A DNA stretch of 64,000 nucleotides. Source: Plantactinospora soyae. GTDB lineage: Bacteria; Actinomycetota; Actinomycetes; Mycobacteriales; Micromonosporaceae. The notes under the pieces are model-generated. The model saw only the letters and a program-made list of their open reading frames with translations, was not told the origin of the DNA and did no database searches. Shown here in pieces: positions 11,270-22,392 of the stretch; the stretch's first letter is position 1, and the number at the start of each line of letters is the position of its first letter. The stretch is taken from assembly GCF_014874095.1 (NCBI RefSeq), contig NZ_JADBEB010000001.1, positions 3,286,001 through 3,350,000 on the forward strand, in the 5' to 3' direction. The position numbers were made by a program, and so were the translations under genes.

Positions 11270-11662
11270 ACGTACTCCTGGCGGGCATGGGGGGATGGCG
11301 GGAGGAACGCCGCAGCAGTCATGGTGACATGCCGGTTCACCCGATCCGGAGCCGCTCGGCCGGTTCACGCATCACGGTTTGATGTGACCAGGGGCGACCC
11401 GGTGGATCCGCGGGTCGGAGCGGAGAGCCGCTGCGGGCCGGTCACGACGCGGGGATGAAGCCGATGTCCGGGCGTTGGCCCGGCCGGGCCCGGCCGGCGG
11501 GGCGGGCCGGAGCAGCCGGTCTGATCAGCGGATGTTCATGTCTGGTGCCCACCTGGCGACCGGGGTAAGCTTCTGCGCTTCGTGACCGGGACGGGCCGGC
11601 GGGACGTCGTGTCGGAGGGCGCGGGGTCCACGGCGTTGAAACGAGGGTGGAATATTAGTGCC
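11270..11662. other. Intergenic stretch between divergent membrane block and mtrA
   Basis: About 390 bases without a convincing gene. It contains a perfect 14-bp GC palindrome GGCCCGGCCGGGCC at 11477-11490 and, just before mtrA, an AT-rich segment AATATTAG (11651-11658) that could be the -10 of a leaderless or nearly leaderless mtrA promoter. Nothing else stands out. Confidence 0.5.
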
Positions 11663-12352
11663 ATGAGAGCCCGGGTACTGGTGGTCGACGACGATCCCGC
11701 ACTGGCCGAGATGCTCGGTATCGTGCTGCGCAGTGAGGGCTTCCTGCCCTCGTTCGTCGCCGACGGGGAACGGGCGCTGGCCGCGTTCCGCGAGAACCGA
11801 CCGGACATCGTCCTGCTCGACCTCATGTTGCCGGGGATGAGTGGGATCGACGTCGCCCGGGCCATCCGCTCCGAGTCCGGCATTCCGATCGTGATGCTGA
11901 CGGCGAAGAGCGACACCGTCGACGTGGTGCTGGGGCTGGAGTCGGGCGCCGACGACTACGTGGTCAAGCCGTTCAAGCCCAAGGAACTGGTCGCCCGGAT
12001 GCGGGCCCGGCTGCGCCGGGGCGAGGACGCCGCGCCGGAGCTGCTGACCATCGGCCCGCCCGGCAACCAGATCAACATCGACGTGCCGGCGCACACCGTC
12101 AGCCGGGACGGCGAAGAGGTCAAGTTGACCCCGCTGGAGTTCGACCTGCTGGTGGCGCTGGCCCGGAAGCCGCGTCAGGTCTTCACCCGCGAGGTGCTGC
12201 TGGAGCAGGTCTGGGGTTACCGGCACGCGGCCGACACCCGGTTGGTCAACGTGCACGTGCAGCGGCTGCGCGCCAAGATCGAGCCGGATCCGGAGCGACC
12301 GGAGGTCATCCTGACCGTGCGGGGAGTCGGCTACAAGGCGGGTACCGGATAG
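11663..12352 (+). CDS. mtrA: Two-component response regulator MtrA
   Basis: OmpR/PhoB-type regulator of 229 aa. The receiver domain starts MRARVLVVDDDPALAEM, with acidic residues Asp9-Asp11, phosphoacceptor Asp53 in LLDLMLPG, Thr80 and Lys102. The C-terminal winged helix contains KLTPLEFDLLVALARKPRQV and ends with ILTVRGVGYKAGTG. MtrA controls cell-wall hydrolases, osmotic adaptation and cell-cycle or development genes in actinobacteria. The ATG at 11663 matches the family start; the frame is open upstream but without homology. mtrB starts 13 bases after the stop, so the genes form the conserved mtrAB-lpqB operon. Confidence 0.96.
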   Translation: MRARVLVVDDDPALAEMLGIVLRSEGFLPSFVADGERALAAFRENRPDIVLLDLMLPGMSGIDVARAIRSESGIPIVMLTAKSDTVDVVLGLESGADDYVVKPFKPKELVARMRARLRRGEDAAPELLTIGPPGNQINIDVPAHTVSRDGEEVKLTPLEFDLLVALARKPRQVFTREVLLEQVWGYRHAADTRLVNVHVQRLRAKIEPDPERPEVILTVRGVGYKAGTG

Positions 12353-12365
12353 CCTGGGCTGCACT

Positions 12366-14390
12366 GTGGCCCGCACACTGACCTCGCGTTCCGCGCAGCT
12401 CGCCCGCGCAGCCTTCGGCAGCCGGCGACTGCGCCGTGCCGTCGTCGCCGCCCGGCGACTGCGGCGGGTCGGCGCGGCCCGGATGACGACGGCGGCGGCC
12501 GGGCTGCACCGCACCTGGCGACGGTCGCTCCAGGTGCGGGTCGTGACCATCACGCTGGTCGCGTCGAGCCTGCTGGTCGGCGGGTTCGCCTATCTTGTCG
12601 CTGACAACATCACAAACGTCGTGCTGGACAACGCCGACGCCGACGTGAAGGGCCGGCTCCAGGACGGCCAGGAGTACGCGTCCGAGCAGCTCAGCAACCA
12701 CATGACCCCACAGGAGCAGGGGCTGCGGGCCACCTTCGAGAGCACGGTCAACTACCTGGCCGGCGGCGATCCGGCGCAGCTCGGCGGCGTGGTGGTGGCG
12801 CTCCGGGCCGGCAGGTACGAATACGCCAGCGTCGCGCCCGCGACCTCGCCCCAGGTCAACGTCGACGGAATGCTCAGCGAGGAACTCCTGGGAAAGGTGG
12901 AGGGCGGCTCCCTCGCCAGCCAGATCCGCACCGGTGACCTGTTCGGCAAGGAACCGGTCAAGTACCTGGTCTACGGCTCACCGGTGCCGACCCAGTTCGG
13001 CCAGGTCGAGCTCTACTACCTCGTCCCGCTGACCCGCTGGGACTCGATCGCCACCGGTTCGCGGTCCACCGTACTGGCCACCGGGTTCGCCCTGGTCGTA
13101 CTGCTCGGTCTGCTCTCCGGCCTGGTCACCCGGCTGGTCGTCAGTCCGGTACGGGTGGCCGCCCGCACCGCCCAGCGGCTCTCGGCAGGGCTGCTCGACC
13201 AGCGGATGGTGGTCAACGGCGAGGACGATCTGGCGATGCTCGCCGCCTCGTTCAACCAGATGGCGACCAACCTGCAACGGCAGATCGTCCGGCTGGAGGA
13301 GATGTCCCGGCTGCAACGGCGGTTCACCTCGGACGTCTCCCACGAACTGCGTACGCCGCTCACCACCGTACGGATGGCGGCCGACCTGATCTACGCCGAA
13401 CGGGACGAGTTCGATCCGGCCGTGACCCGTACCGCCGAGTTGCTGCACGCCGAACTGGACCGGTTCGAGGACCTGCTCACCGACCTGCTGGAGATCAGCC
13501 GGTTCGACGCCGGTTTCGCCATGCTCGACGCCGAGCCGACCGACCTGGTGCCGGTGGTCAACCGGGTGGTGGACCGGCTGGAGTCGCTGGCCCGCCGGTG
13601 CGGCGTGCCGTTGCGGGCGGTGGTACCGGACGCTCCGGTGATCGCCGAGGTCGATCCGCGCCGGGTCGAACGGATCCTGCGGAACCTGGTGGGCAACGCG
13701 GTCGAGCACGGGGCCGGCCAACCGGTGGTGGTGGTCCTCGGCGCGGACGACACCACGGTGGCGGTCACCGTTCGTGATCATGGCGTGGGACTCAAGCCGG
13801 GCGAGGAAAAGTTGGTCTTCAACCGGTTCTGGCGGGCCGACCCGTCCCGGGCCAGGCAGACCGGCGGGACCGGACTCGGGCTGTCGATCAGCCTGGAGGA
13901 CGCTCGCCTGCACGGCGGCTGGCTGGAGGCGTGGGGCGCACCGGGTGAGGGGGCCCAGTTCCGGCTGACCCTGCCGGCCCGGGCCGGTGACCGACTGACC
14001 TCGTCACCGCTGCGACTGGTACCGGCCGACGCTCCCGTGGTGGCGGGCGGCGCCGACGGATGGACCATCACTCTGCCGGGCGCCAATCCGGGGATCGGGC
14101 TCGTCGGCCAGGGCGACGGTACCGGCCAGACGATCGAGATCCGTGCCGGCGGGGCGATCAGTGCCGGGCCGGCGGTGCCGGCGCGGCTGCCGGAGGATTC
14201 CGGCGACCGGCTGGGGGCGGGTGACGAGGCGGAATCGGCCGATGGTCCGGCCCGCTCCGGGACGCCGTCGGCCGCTCCGGTCGGCACAGCCGGACCGGCG
14301 TCCCGACCGGGCGGATCGGGTTCGGCATCGGAGGGCCTGGTCGGGCCGAGGCTGCCGGCCGACAGCGGACGTAGCGAGGCGACGCGATGA
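12366..14390 (+). CDS. mtrB: Sensor histidine kinase MtrB
   Basis: A 674-aa membrane kinase starting at GTG. An Arg-rich cytoplasmic N-terminus precedes the first helix (about residues 58-80). An extracytoplasmic domain of about 150 residues follows, then a second helix near 240, a HAMP linker, the HisKA motif FTSDVSHELRTPLT with phospho-acceptor His326, and the ATPase domain with NLVGNAVEHG and GGTGLGLSISL. It phosphorylates MtrA. The last 130 or so residues are a Gly/Ala/Pro-rich tail, longer than in mycobacterial MtrB and probably disordered. Its stop overlaps the lpqB ATG (ATGA). Confidence 0.95.
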   Translation: MARTLTSRSAQLARAAFGSRRLRRAVVAARRLRRVGAARMTTAAAGLHRTWRRSLQVRVVTITLVASSLLVGGFAYLVADNITNVVLDNADADVKGRLQDGQEYASEQLSNHMTPQEQGLRATFESTVNYLAGGDPAQLGGVVVALRAGRYEYASVAPATSPQVNVDGMLSEELLGKVEGGSLASQIRTGDLFGKEPVKYLVYGSPVPTQFGQVELYYLVPLTRWDSIATGSRSTVLATGFALVVLLGLLSGLVTRLVVSPVRVAARTAQRLSAGLLDQRMVVNGEDDLAMLAASFNQMATNLQRQIVRLEEMSRLQRRFTSDVSHELRTPLTTVRMAADLIYAERDEFDPAVTRTAELLHAELDRFEDLLTDLLEISRFDAGFAMLDAEPTDLVPVVNRVVDRLESLARRCGVPLRAVVPDAPVIAEVDPRRVERILRNLVGNAVEHGAGQPVVVVLGADDTTVAVTVRDHGVGLKPGEEKLVFNRFWRADPSRARQTGGTGLGLSISLEDARLHGGWLEAWGAPGEGAQFRLTLPARAGDRLTSSPLRLVPADAPVVAGGADGWTITLPGANPGIGLVGQGDGTGQTIEIRAGGAISAGPAVPARLPEDSGDRLGAGDEAESADGPARSGTPSAAPVGTAGPASRPGGSGSASEGLVGPRLPADSGRSEATR

Positions 14391-16201
14391 GACGGTTCCC
14401 GGCGGCCATGCTCGCTGCCTCGGTGTTGCTGGCATCGGCGCTGGGCGCGTGCGGCATTCCGGACGAGACCGATGTCCGGATCCACGGCCGGGGACCGGTG
14501 GCCGACACCGCTCCGGCGGACGGCCCGGGAGCGGCGCCGCCACCGGTCCGGACGGCGAGCGGCCTGAACCCGGAGCAGTTCGCCCGCAACTTCCTGACCG
14601 CCGCCGCCGGCGAGCCGGGCGAGGCACGCAAACGGATCAACGACTACATCGTGGTGGAGAAGCAGTTCCAGAAGGCGGGCAACGAGAGCGTGAACGTCGT
14701 CCGGATGCTGTTCGCGGCACCCCGGATCATCGAGAACACCGACGGCACCAGCGAGGTCCAGATCGAGGTGCAGCAGGTCGGCGTCCTGCGGGCCGACGGC
14801 TCGATGGACGAGCCGGAGCGCACGGAGAAGGTGTACAAGTTCATGATCGGTCCGGCGCCGGCCGGCTCGGCCGACGGGCTGTGGGTGCTGGGCCCGCCAC
14901 CGGCCCTGCTCATGGACGTCGAGGCCCTCGGTAACTACTACGAGGAACACACGATCTACTTCTGGAACCTGGACGGCGACGCCCTGGTACCCGACCTGCG
15001 CTACCTCCCGCGTGCGGTGCCGATGGAGCGCCGGGCCACCCAGGTGCTCGGCTGGCTGGTCGGCGGCCCGTCGGACTGGCTGGAGAACGGCGTCGACCGG
15101 CTACCCGACGGCACCGGGGTGGTGGGAAACGTGCCGGCGCCGAAGGAGGGCGGTCGGCTCGAGGTGAACCTCTCCGTCAAGGCGGGGGAGCTGGAGACCG
15201 ACGCCGACCTGAAGAAGCTCTTCAAGCAGATCATTTGGTCCCTGCAGACCAATCCGCTGCTCGGCGACGAACTGGAGCTGAAGATCCAGAACCAGTCGAA
15301 GATGACCCAGGTCGCCGCCGACTACCTCCGGGACAACCTGATCTACCAGATCAGCGGCCCGCCGGCCCGGTACGGCGTCCTCGCCGGCAGCCTCTATCCG
15401 CTGGTGGGCTCGGGCGAGGGGCAGCCGCTGCCGGTCCCGATCTCGGCAGAGGCCAACCGGGACATCGTCTCGGCGGGCCTGAGCCGCAACGGCGACCAGA
15501 TCTCGGCCGCGTTGGTGACGAAGAACGGGAAGTCCCTCCGGCTGCGGGTCGGCGCCGGCCTCGGTGTGGTGGACACGTTCATGACCGACAGCGCGTCGTA
15601 CACCTCGATGGGCCGGCCGGTGTGGCTCAAGGATTCCCTCGACGACGGACCGACCGGACTGGTGGTCGCGGACGGCAGACTGTGGGAGTTCGGCGACGAC
15701 GACGCCGCGTTGAAGCAGGTGTCGCTCGCCGGAGTCTCCGGGGAGGTGACCGGGGTGGGCGCCTCGCTGGACGGGCGCCGGATCGCCCTGATCGCCGGCG
15801 GGCAGTTGTACGTCGCGGTGGTGCGGCCGGTCGACGGCACCCTGACCGTCGATCCGGCGCGTCCGATCGCGACCTCGCTGAAGGCGCTGAGCGCGGTCGA
15901 CTGGTTCGGCGAGCACTCGCTGGCGGTGGCCGGCCTCCAGGCGGACGGCCGGGCGGCGATCGTCCGGCTCAGCGTGGACGGGGCGGGGGAGTCGCCGCAG
16001 GTGACCGGCGTCGGTTCGCCGATCACGGAACTGGCCGCGTACCCGTACGACCTGGGGCGGCCGGCGTCGGCCCCGCTGGTGTACGAGTCGAACCAGGTGG
16101 CGTACGCGGGAACGAGGATCACCCGGAACGAGGTCTCGTTCGGGCCCGGGACCCCGCCGCCCGGCACGGCCGCACCCACCGCGCCGTTCTACCTCTACTG
16201 A
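14387..16201 (+). CDS. lpqB: Lipoprotein LpqB (GerMN and beta-propeller domains)
   Basis: A 604-aa exported lipoprotein with signal peptide MRRFPAAMLAASVLLAS and lipobox LGAC (lipidated Cys22). The first half contains the GerMN-type sporulation/germination domain, including LLMDVEALGNYYEEHTIYFW and RRATQVLGWLVGGPSDWL. The second half is the LpqB beta-propeller part. In mycobacteria LpqB binds the extracellular part of MtrB and modulates signalling. Here, too, it is translationally coupled to mtrB, which supports the same role. Confidence 0.95.
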   Translation: MRRFPAAMLAASVLLASALGACGIPDETDVRIHGRGPVADTAPADGPGAAPPPVRTASGLNPEQFARNFLTAAAGEPGEARKRINDYIVVEKQFQKAGNESVNVVRMLFAAPRIIENTDGTSEVQIEVQQVGVLRADGSMDEPERTEKVYKFMIGPAPAGSADGLWVLGPPPALLMDVEALGNYYEEHTIYFWNLDGDALVPDLRYLPRAVPMERRATQVLGWLVGGPSDWLENGVDRLPDGTGVVGNVPAPKEGGRLEVNLSVKAGELETDADLKKLFKQIIWSLQTNPLLGDELELKIQNQSKMTQVAADYLRDNLIYQISGPPARYGVLAGSLYPLVGSGEGQPLPVPISAEANRDIVSAGLSRNGDQISAALVTKNGKSLRLRVGAGLGVVDTFMTDSASYTSMGRPVWLKDSLDDGPTGLVVADGRLWEFGDDDAALKQVSLAGVSGEVTGVGASLDGRRIALIAGGQLYVAVVRPVDGTLTVDPARPIATSLKALSAVDWFGEHSLAVAGLQADGRAAIVRLSVDGAGESPQVTGVGSPITELAAYPYDLGRPASAPLVYESNQVAYAGTRITRNEVSFGPGTPPPGTAAPTAPFYLY

Positions 16202-16225
16202 CCACTGCGCGGGGATCTGTCGCTA

Positions 16226-16277
16226 CTGACCAGGGGCGGAGGACGGCGGTGCTGACCGGGGGCGGAGGACGGCGGTG
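16226..16277 (+). repeat. 26-bp tandem duplication over the comF start
   Basis: Two copies of a 26-bp unit, 16226-16251 and 16252-16277, differ at one position. Each carries GGAGG followed six bases later by a GTG. Only the second copy is in frame with the comF-like gene; 26 is not a multiple of three. Confidence 0.9.
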
Positions 16278-16985
16278 TTGACGGGGGTCTGGACGGACCT
16301 GGCCGACCTGGTGCTGCCGGCCGAGTGTGCCGGTTGCCGGGGCAGCGGACTTCCCCTGCGGCAGGGAGCCTGTCCGGCCTGCGCCGCGACGCTCCAGGCG
16401 CTGCGGCCGATCCCGGTCCGCCCGACCCCCGCCCCGAGCGGCCTGCCGGACTGCGTGGCGCTCGGGGCGTACCGGGGGGCGTTGCGGGAGGCGCTGTTGT
16501 CGTACAAGGAACGGGGCCGGCACGGCCTGGCCCGGCCGCTGGGTGTGCTGCTCGCCGAGGTGGTGGCGACGGCCGTCGGTGACCGCCGGCCGGTCCTGCT
16601 GGTGCCGGTTCCGGCGACCGCGCGGGCGGCCCGGACCCGGCACGGTGACCATCTCCGCCGGCTGTCCCGGCACACCGCCGCCCGGTTGCGGGGCGCCGGC
16701 TGGCCGGTGGTGGTCGCGCATCCGCTGCGCGCGCTGCCCCGGCCCGACTCCGCGACCCTGGACAGCGCCGGCCGGGCCCGGGTGGCGGCAACCGCCTTCC
16801 GACTCCGCACCGGCCGGCTGCCGGCGGTGCGCCGGAGCGCGGCCGGCCGGGCCGTCGTGGTGCTGGACGACATCGTGACCACCGGGGTCACCCTCGCCGC
16901 GGTGGCCCGACAACTGGAGACCGCCGGCATTCCGGTGTACGCCGCGGCGCTGCTCGCGGCCACCGCCCGACGAGAGCGCGGCTAA
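16275..16985 (+). CDS. ComF family / phosphoribosyltransferase-like protein
   Basis: A 236-aa protein starting at GTG 16275, with GGAGG at the right distance inside the second copy of the 26-bp duplication. The N-terminus has a four-cysteine zinc-binding set (CAGC about residue 17, CPAC about 36). The C-terminus carries the phosphoribosyltransferase pyrophosphate-binding motif VVVLDDIVTTGVTL. ComF proteins belong to the natural-transformation machinery in competent bacteria; in actinobacteria the role is unclear. The gene sits between lpqB and hpf, as in mycobacteria (Rv3242c). Confidence 0.9.
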   Translation: MLTGVWTDLADLVLPAECAGCRGSGLPLRQGACPACAATLQALRPIPVRPTPAPSGLPDCVALGAYRGALREALLSYKERGRHGLARPLGVLLAEVVATAVGDRRPVLLVPVPATARAARTRHGDHLRRLSRHTAARLRGAGWPVVVAHPLRALPRPDSATLDSAGRARVAATAFRLRTGRLPAVRRSAAGRAVVVLDDIVTTGVTLAAVARQLETAGIPVYAAALLAATARRERG

Positions 16986-17119
16986 CTCTGCGTATCACCG
17001 TTTTCACCCTATCGTGCGATCCGCGCACATCTTCTCGAATTGGTCTTGGTGACCGGGGTGACGATCGGCCAGATTGGCGTTAGCGTCTTATTTATCGGGG
17101 GTATGAGGGGTGTTCCAAC

Positions 17120-17186
17120 GCCCCTGGGGCACCTGGAAGGAGGCAGCCGTTAGCGATCCGGTCATGCCGAGTGGACTTCCAGGGGC
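17120..17186 (+). promoter_or_regulatory. Leader element with two competing pairings upstream of hpf
   Basis: The 3' segment CTTCCAGGGGC (17176-17186) can pair either with GCCCCTGG (17120-17127) or with CCTGGAAG (17132-17139), eight perfect pairs each way. Only one can form at a time. The element ends about 57 bases before the hpf ATG, so it could act as a leader switch, though chance pairing in GC-rich DNA is possible. Confidence 0.35.
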
Positions 17187-17242
17187 GGGCTGACCGGGAT
17201 TTTTGTTTCTGCAGACTCTCCGATGGCGCAGGGAGGTCACGC

Positions 17243-17893
17243 ATGGATATCGTGGTCAAGGGCCGTAATGTCGAGGTGCCGGATCATTACCGGGTACACG
17301 TAGCCGACAAGCTCGCGAAGATCGAGCGCTACGATCACAAGCTTATTCGGGTCGACGTGGAACTCTTTCACGAACGCAATCCGCGACAGTCCGATCACTG
17401 CCAGCGAATTGAGATTACCTGTATCTCCAGAGGTCCCGTGGTCCGCGCCGAGGCGTGCGCGAAGGACTTCTACAGCGCGTTGGACGGCGCGATCGCGAAG
17501 CTCGACACCCGGCTGCGGCGGGCCGCCGACCGTCGTCGCGTACACCGTGGCCGGCACGCTCCGGTCTCCGTCGCCGCCGCCACGGCCCGGCTACCGGTCG
17601 CCGATTTCGGTGAGTCGGCGTTGGCCACTCTCACCGCACCCGCGCCGGAACGGTCGAACGGCAACGGGCATGCCGCCGAACCGGAGTACGACGAGTACGA
17701 CGACGCGCAGCCCTGGCACATCGCGCGGGAGAAGGTGCACCCGGCCGAGCCGATGAGTGTCGACGACGCGCTGTTCCAGATGGAACTCGTCGGGCACGAC
17801 TTCTACCTGTTCCTCGACAAGGAATCTGGCCGGCCCAGCGTCGTCTACCGACGCAAGGGTTACGACTACGGCATCCTGGCCCTGGCCAGCTGA
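17243..17893 (+). CDS. hpf: Long-form ribosome hibernation promoting factor
   Basis: A 216-aa protein. The ATG at 17243, preceded by GGGAGG, gives the family start MDIVVKGRNVEVPDHYR; the frame extending to 17171 is leader. The N-terminal S30AE domain (residues 1-105) binds the decoding centre. A variable linker (about 110-160) leads to the C-terminal dimerisation domain EKVHPAEPMSVDDALFQM to YRRKGYDYGILAL. Long HPF dimerises 70S ribosomes into inactive 100S particles under starvation or hypoxia. The upstream 250 bases contain AT-richer sequence and a possible alternative-pairing leader. Confidence 0.94.
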   Translation: MDIVVKGRNVEVPDHYRVHVADKLAKIERYDHKLIRVDVELFHERNPRQSDHCQRIEITCISRGPVVRAEACAKDFYSALDGAIAKLDTRLRRAADRRRVHRGRHAPVSVAAATARLPVADFGESALATLTAPAPERSNGNGHAAEPEYDEYDDAQPWHIAREKVHPAEPMSVDDALFQMELVGHDFYLFLDKESGRPSVVYRRKGYDYGILALAS

Positions 17894-17907
17894 CCTCCGC
17901 CAGCGTT

Positions 17908-17940
17908 CCACCGGATCCGGGCGGAAACCGGGTCCGGTGG
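17908..17940 (+). terminator. Hairpin terminator after hpf
   Basis: A 13-bp stem, CCACCGGATCCGG with CCGGGTCCGGTGG (one wobble), lies 15 nt after the hpf stop. It separates hpf from the convergent double-GNAT gene. Confidence 0.6.
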
Positions 17941-18010
17941 GCGCGTGTCGGTGTCGCCGACGCCGAGCCGATTCCGCCTCACCGGCCGGATGCGACCCCG
18001 GTTCCCGGCA

Positions 18011-19246
18011 TCAGCCGGGGGTACCCGCCAGGCCGATGTCCTCGGGCAGCAGCGCGCCGCTCCAGGCGTCGATCCGGGTACCCCGGTGCAGCAGGGCGTG
18101 CCGGGCCGTCCCTTCGAAGGTGAAACCGGCCTTCTCGACGACCCGGCGGGAGGCGGTGTTGCCCACGTTGGCCCGCCACTCGATCCTGGCCAGCCGGAGC
18201 GCCGTGAATCCCCAGGCGCAGACGGCGGTCACCGCGGCGGGGCAGTAGCCGCGACCCCGCGCCTGCGGGGCGACCAGGAAGCCCAGGTTGCCGACCTGGG
18301 GATCGGTCGGGGACAGCCGCAGCTCCATCACGCCGCAGTACGCGTCGGACTCGTCGGCGATCGCGAACAGCGCTCCGGTGCCCCGGCACCACACCGTCGG
18401 GCCGTACTCGTGGACGAAGAACTCGGCATCCGAGCGCTGGTACGGGTCCGGCACCGTGGTCCAGCGGATGATCTCGGGATCGCGGCACGCCTGGACGATC
18501 GGGTCGAGGTCGGCTTCGCCGAGCGGGCGGAGTCGGAGTTCCGTACCGTCCGAGGCCCTGGCGAAGAGGATCGGTTGGGGCGAACCGAAGACGGCGGCGT
18601 GACGTGCCGGAAGTGAGCCGGGACCGGCCGGGTCGGCGTCCGGCGGCTCGTCGGCCGGCGTGCTGCCGGTGTCCCCGGTCGGCGTACCGGCCAGCTCGCC
18701 GGGAAGCAGGGAGCCGACCCAGCCGTCCGGACCCCCCTGTGGATGCGGTTGGGCGAGCCGGAGCCGCCCCTCGACCAGGAACCCGGCCCTGAGTGCGACC
18801 AGCCGGGACGCGTGGTTGCCGACCTCGGCCTGCCAGATGATCCGGCGCAGTCCCCACTCCGCGAACGCCCACCGGCAGACCGCCCGGGTGGCCCGGACGG
18901 CGACACCCCGGCCCCGGGCCCACGGCGCGGTCCAGTACCCGACCTCGGCCGACCTCAGCACCGGGTCGATGCTGACCAGCCCGCACGAGCCGAGAAGTTC
19001 GCCGGTGGCCGCGTCGCAGACCGCCATCGGCGCCCCGGTTCCGGCCGCCCAGGACTGCGGGGCGATCTTGGTCACGAAGTCGATCGCGTGTTCGAGCCGG
19101 TAGGGGGCGGGGACGGTGGTCCAGCGCTGGATGTCCGGATCCTGACATGCCCGGTGTACGTCCTCGGCGTCCTCGGCGCGCCAGGGCCGCAGCAGCAGCC
19201 CCGCTTCGACGATCTCCACCCCGGATGCCCGGTCGCTCTGGTCCAT
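18011..19246 (-). CDS. Tandem GNAT N-acetyltransferase (two RimJ-like domains)
   Basis: A 411-aa protein with two related acetyltransferase domains. Domain 1 spans about residues 12-185 and includes RRIIWQAEVGNHASRLVALRAGF. Domain 2 spans about 230-405 and includes ARIEWRANVGNTASRRVVEKAGF. Both end in a GxLLPxE-type segment, and both keep the acetyl-CoA-binding ARGRGxxxxA motif (ARGRGVAVRA and ARGRGYCPAA). The domains are joined by an Asp/Pro/Gly-rich linker. Such proteins acetylate amino groups of proteins, antibiotics or small molecules; the substrate is unknown. ATG at 19246. The gene is divergent from secA. Confidence 0.85.
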   Translation of the reverse strand: MDQSDRASGVEIVEAGLLLRPWRAEDAEDVHRACQDPDIQRWTTVPAPYRLEHAIDFVTKIAPQSWAAGTGAPMAVCDAATGELLGSCGLVSIDPVLRSAEVGYWTAPWARGRGVAVRATRAVCRWAFAEWGLRRIIWQAEVGNHASRLVALRAGFLVEGRLRLAQPHPQGGPDGWVGSLLPGELAGTPTGDTGSTPADEPPDADPAGPGSLPARHAAVFGSPQPILFARASDGTELRLRPLGEADLDPIVQACRDPEIIRWTTVPDPYQRSDAEFFVHEYGPTVWCRGTGALFAIADESDAYCGVMELRLSPTDPQVGNLGFLVAPQARGRGYCPAAVTAVCAWGFTALRLARIEWRANVGNTASRRVVEKAGFTFEGTARHALLHRGTRIDAWSGALLPEDIGLAGTPG

Positions 19247-19353
19247 CCGGCCATCGTGCCGGAGGGTTCGCCGAGGGCGTAACCGAGTTTCCCGGCCTGG
19301 ACGGCAACTATCGGGCGATTTGTCCGGCTCGTTGAACCGGGAGGGCAGCGCGA

Positions 19354-19384
19354 CTGACAGTAGGGCCGATGATGCGCCTACGAT
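19354..19384 (+). promoter_or_regulatory. Candidate promoter of secA
   Basis: CTGACA/TGACAG at 19354-19360 and TACGAT at 19379-19384 are separated by 18-19 bases, a reasonable housekeeping sigma promoter. It would start transcription near 19391, leaving a leader of about 27 nt before the GTG of secA. Confidence 0.5.
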
Positions 19385-19417
19385 GGTTCGGCAGACTGTC
19401 TAGGGGAGCGTTGATCC

Positions 19418-22297
<2,880 letters not shown>

Positions 22298-22319
22298 GCG
22301 GCACAGCCTGATCCACCCC

Positions 22320-22351
22320 GTACCCCGGTCGCCGTCGAGCGACCGGGGTAC
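22320..22351. terminator. Bidirectional hairpin terminator between secA and the Rv3235-like gene
   Basis: A perfect 13-bp stem, GTACCCCGGTCGC with GCGACCGGGGTAC, has a six-base loop. It lies between two convergent genes. Confidence 0.75.
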
Positions 22352-22392
22352 GTCCGTCTGGTGACGCGGCAGGCCCTTCGAGACCCGGCAGG

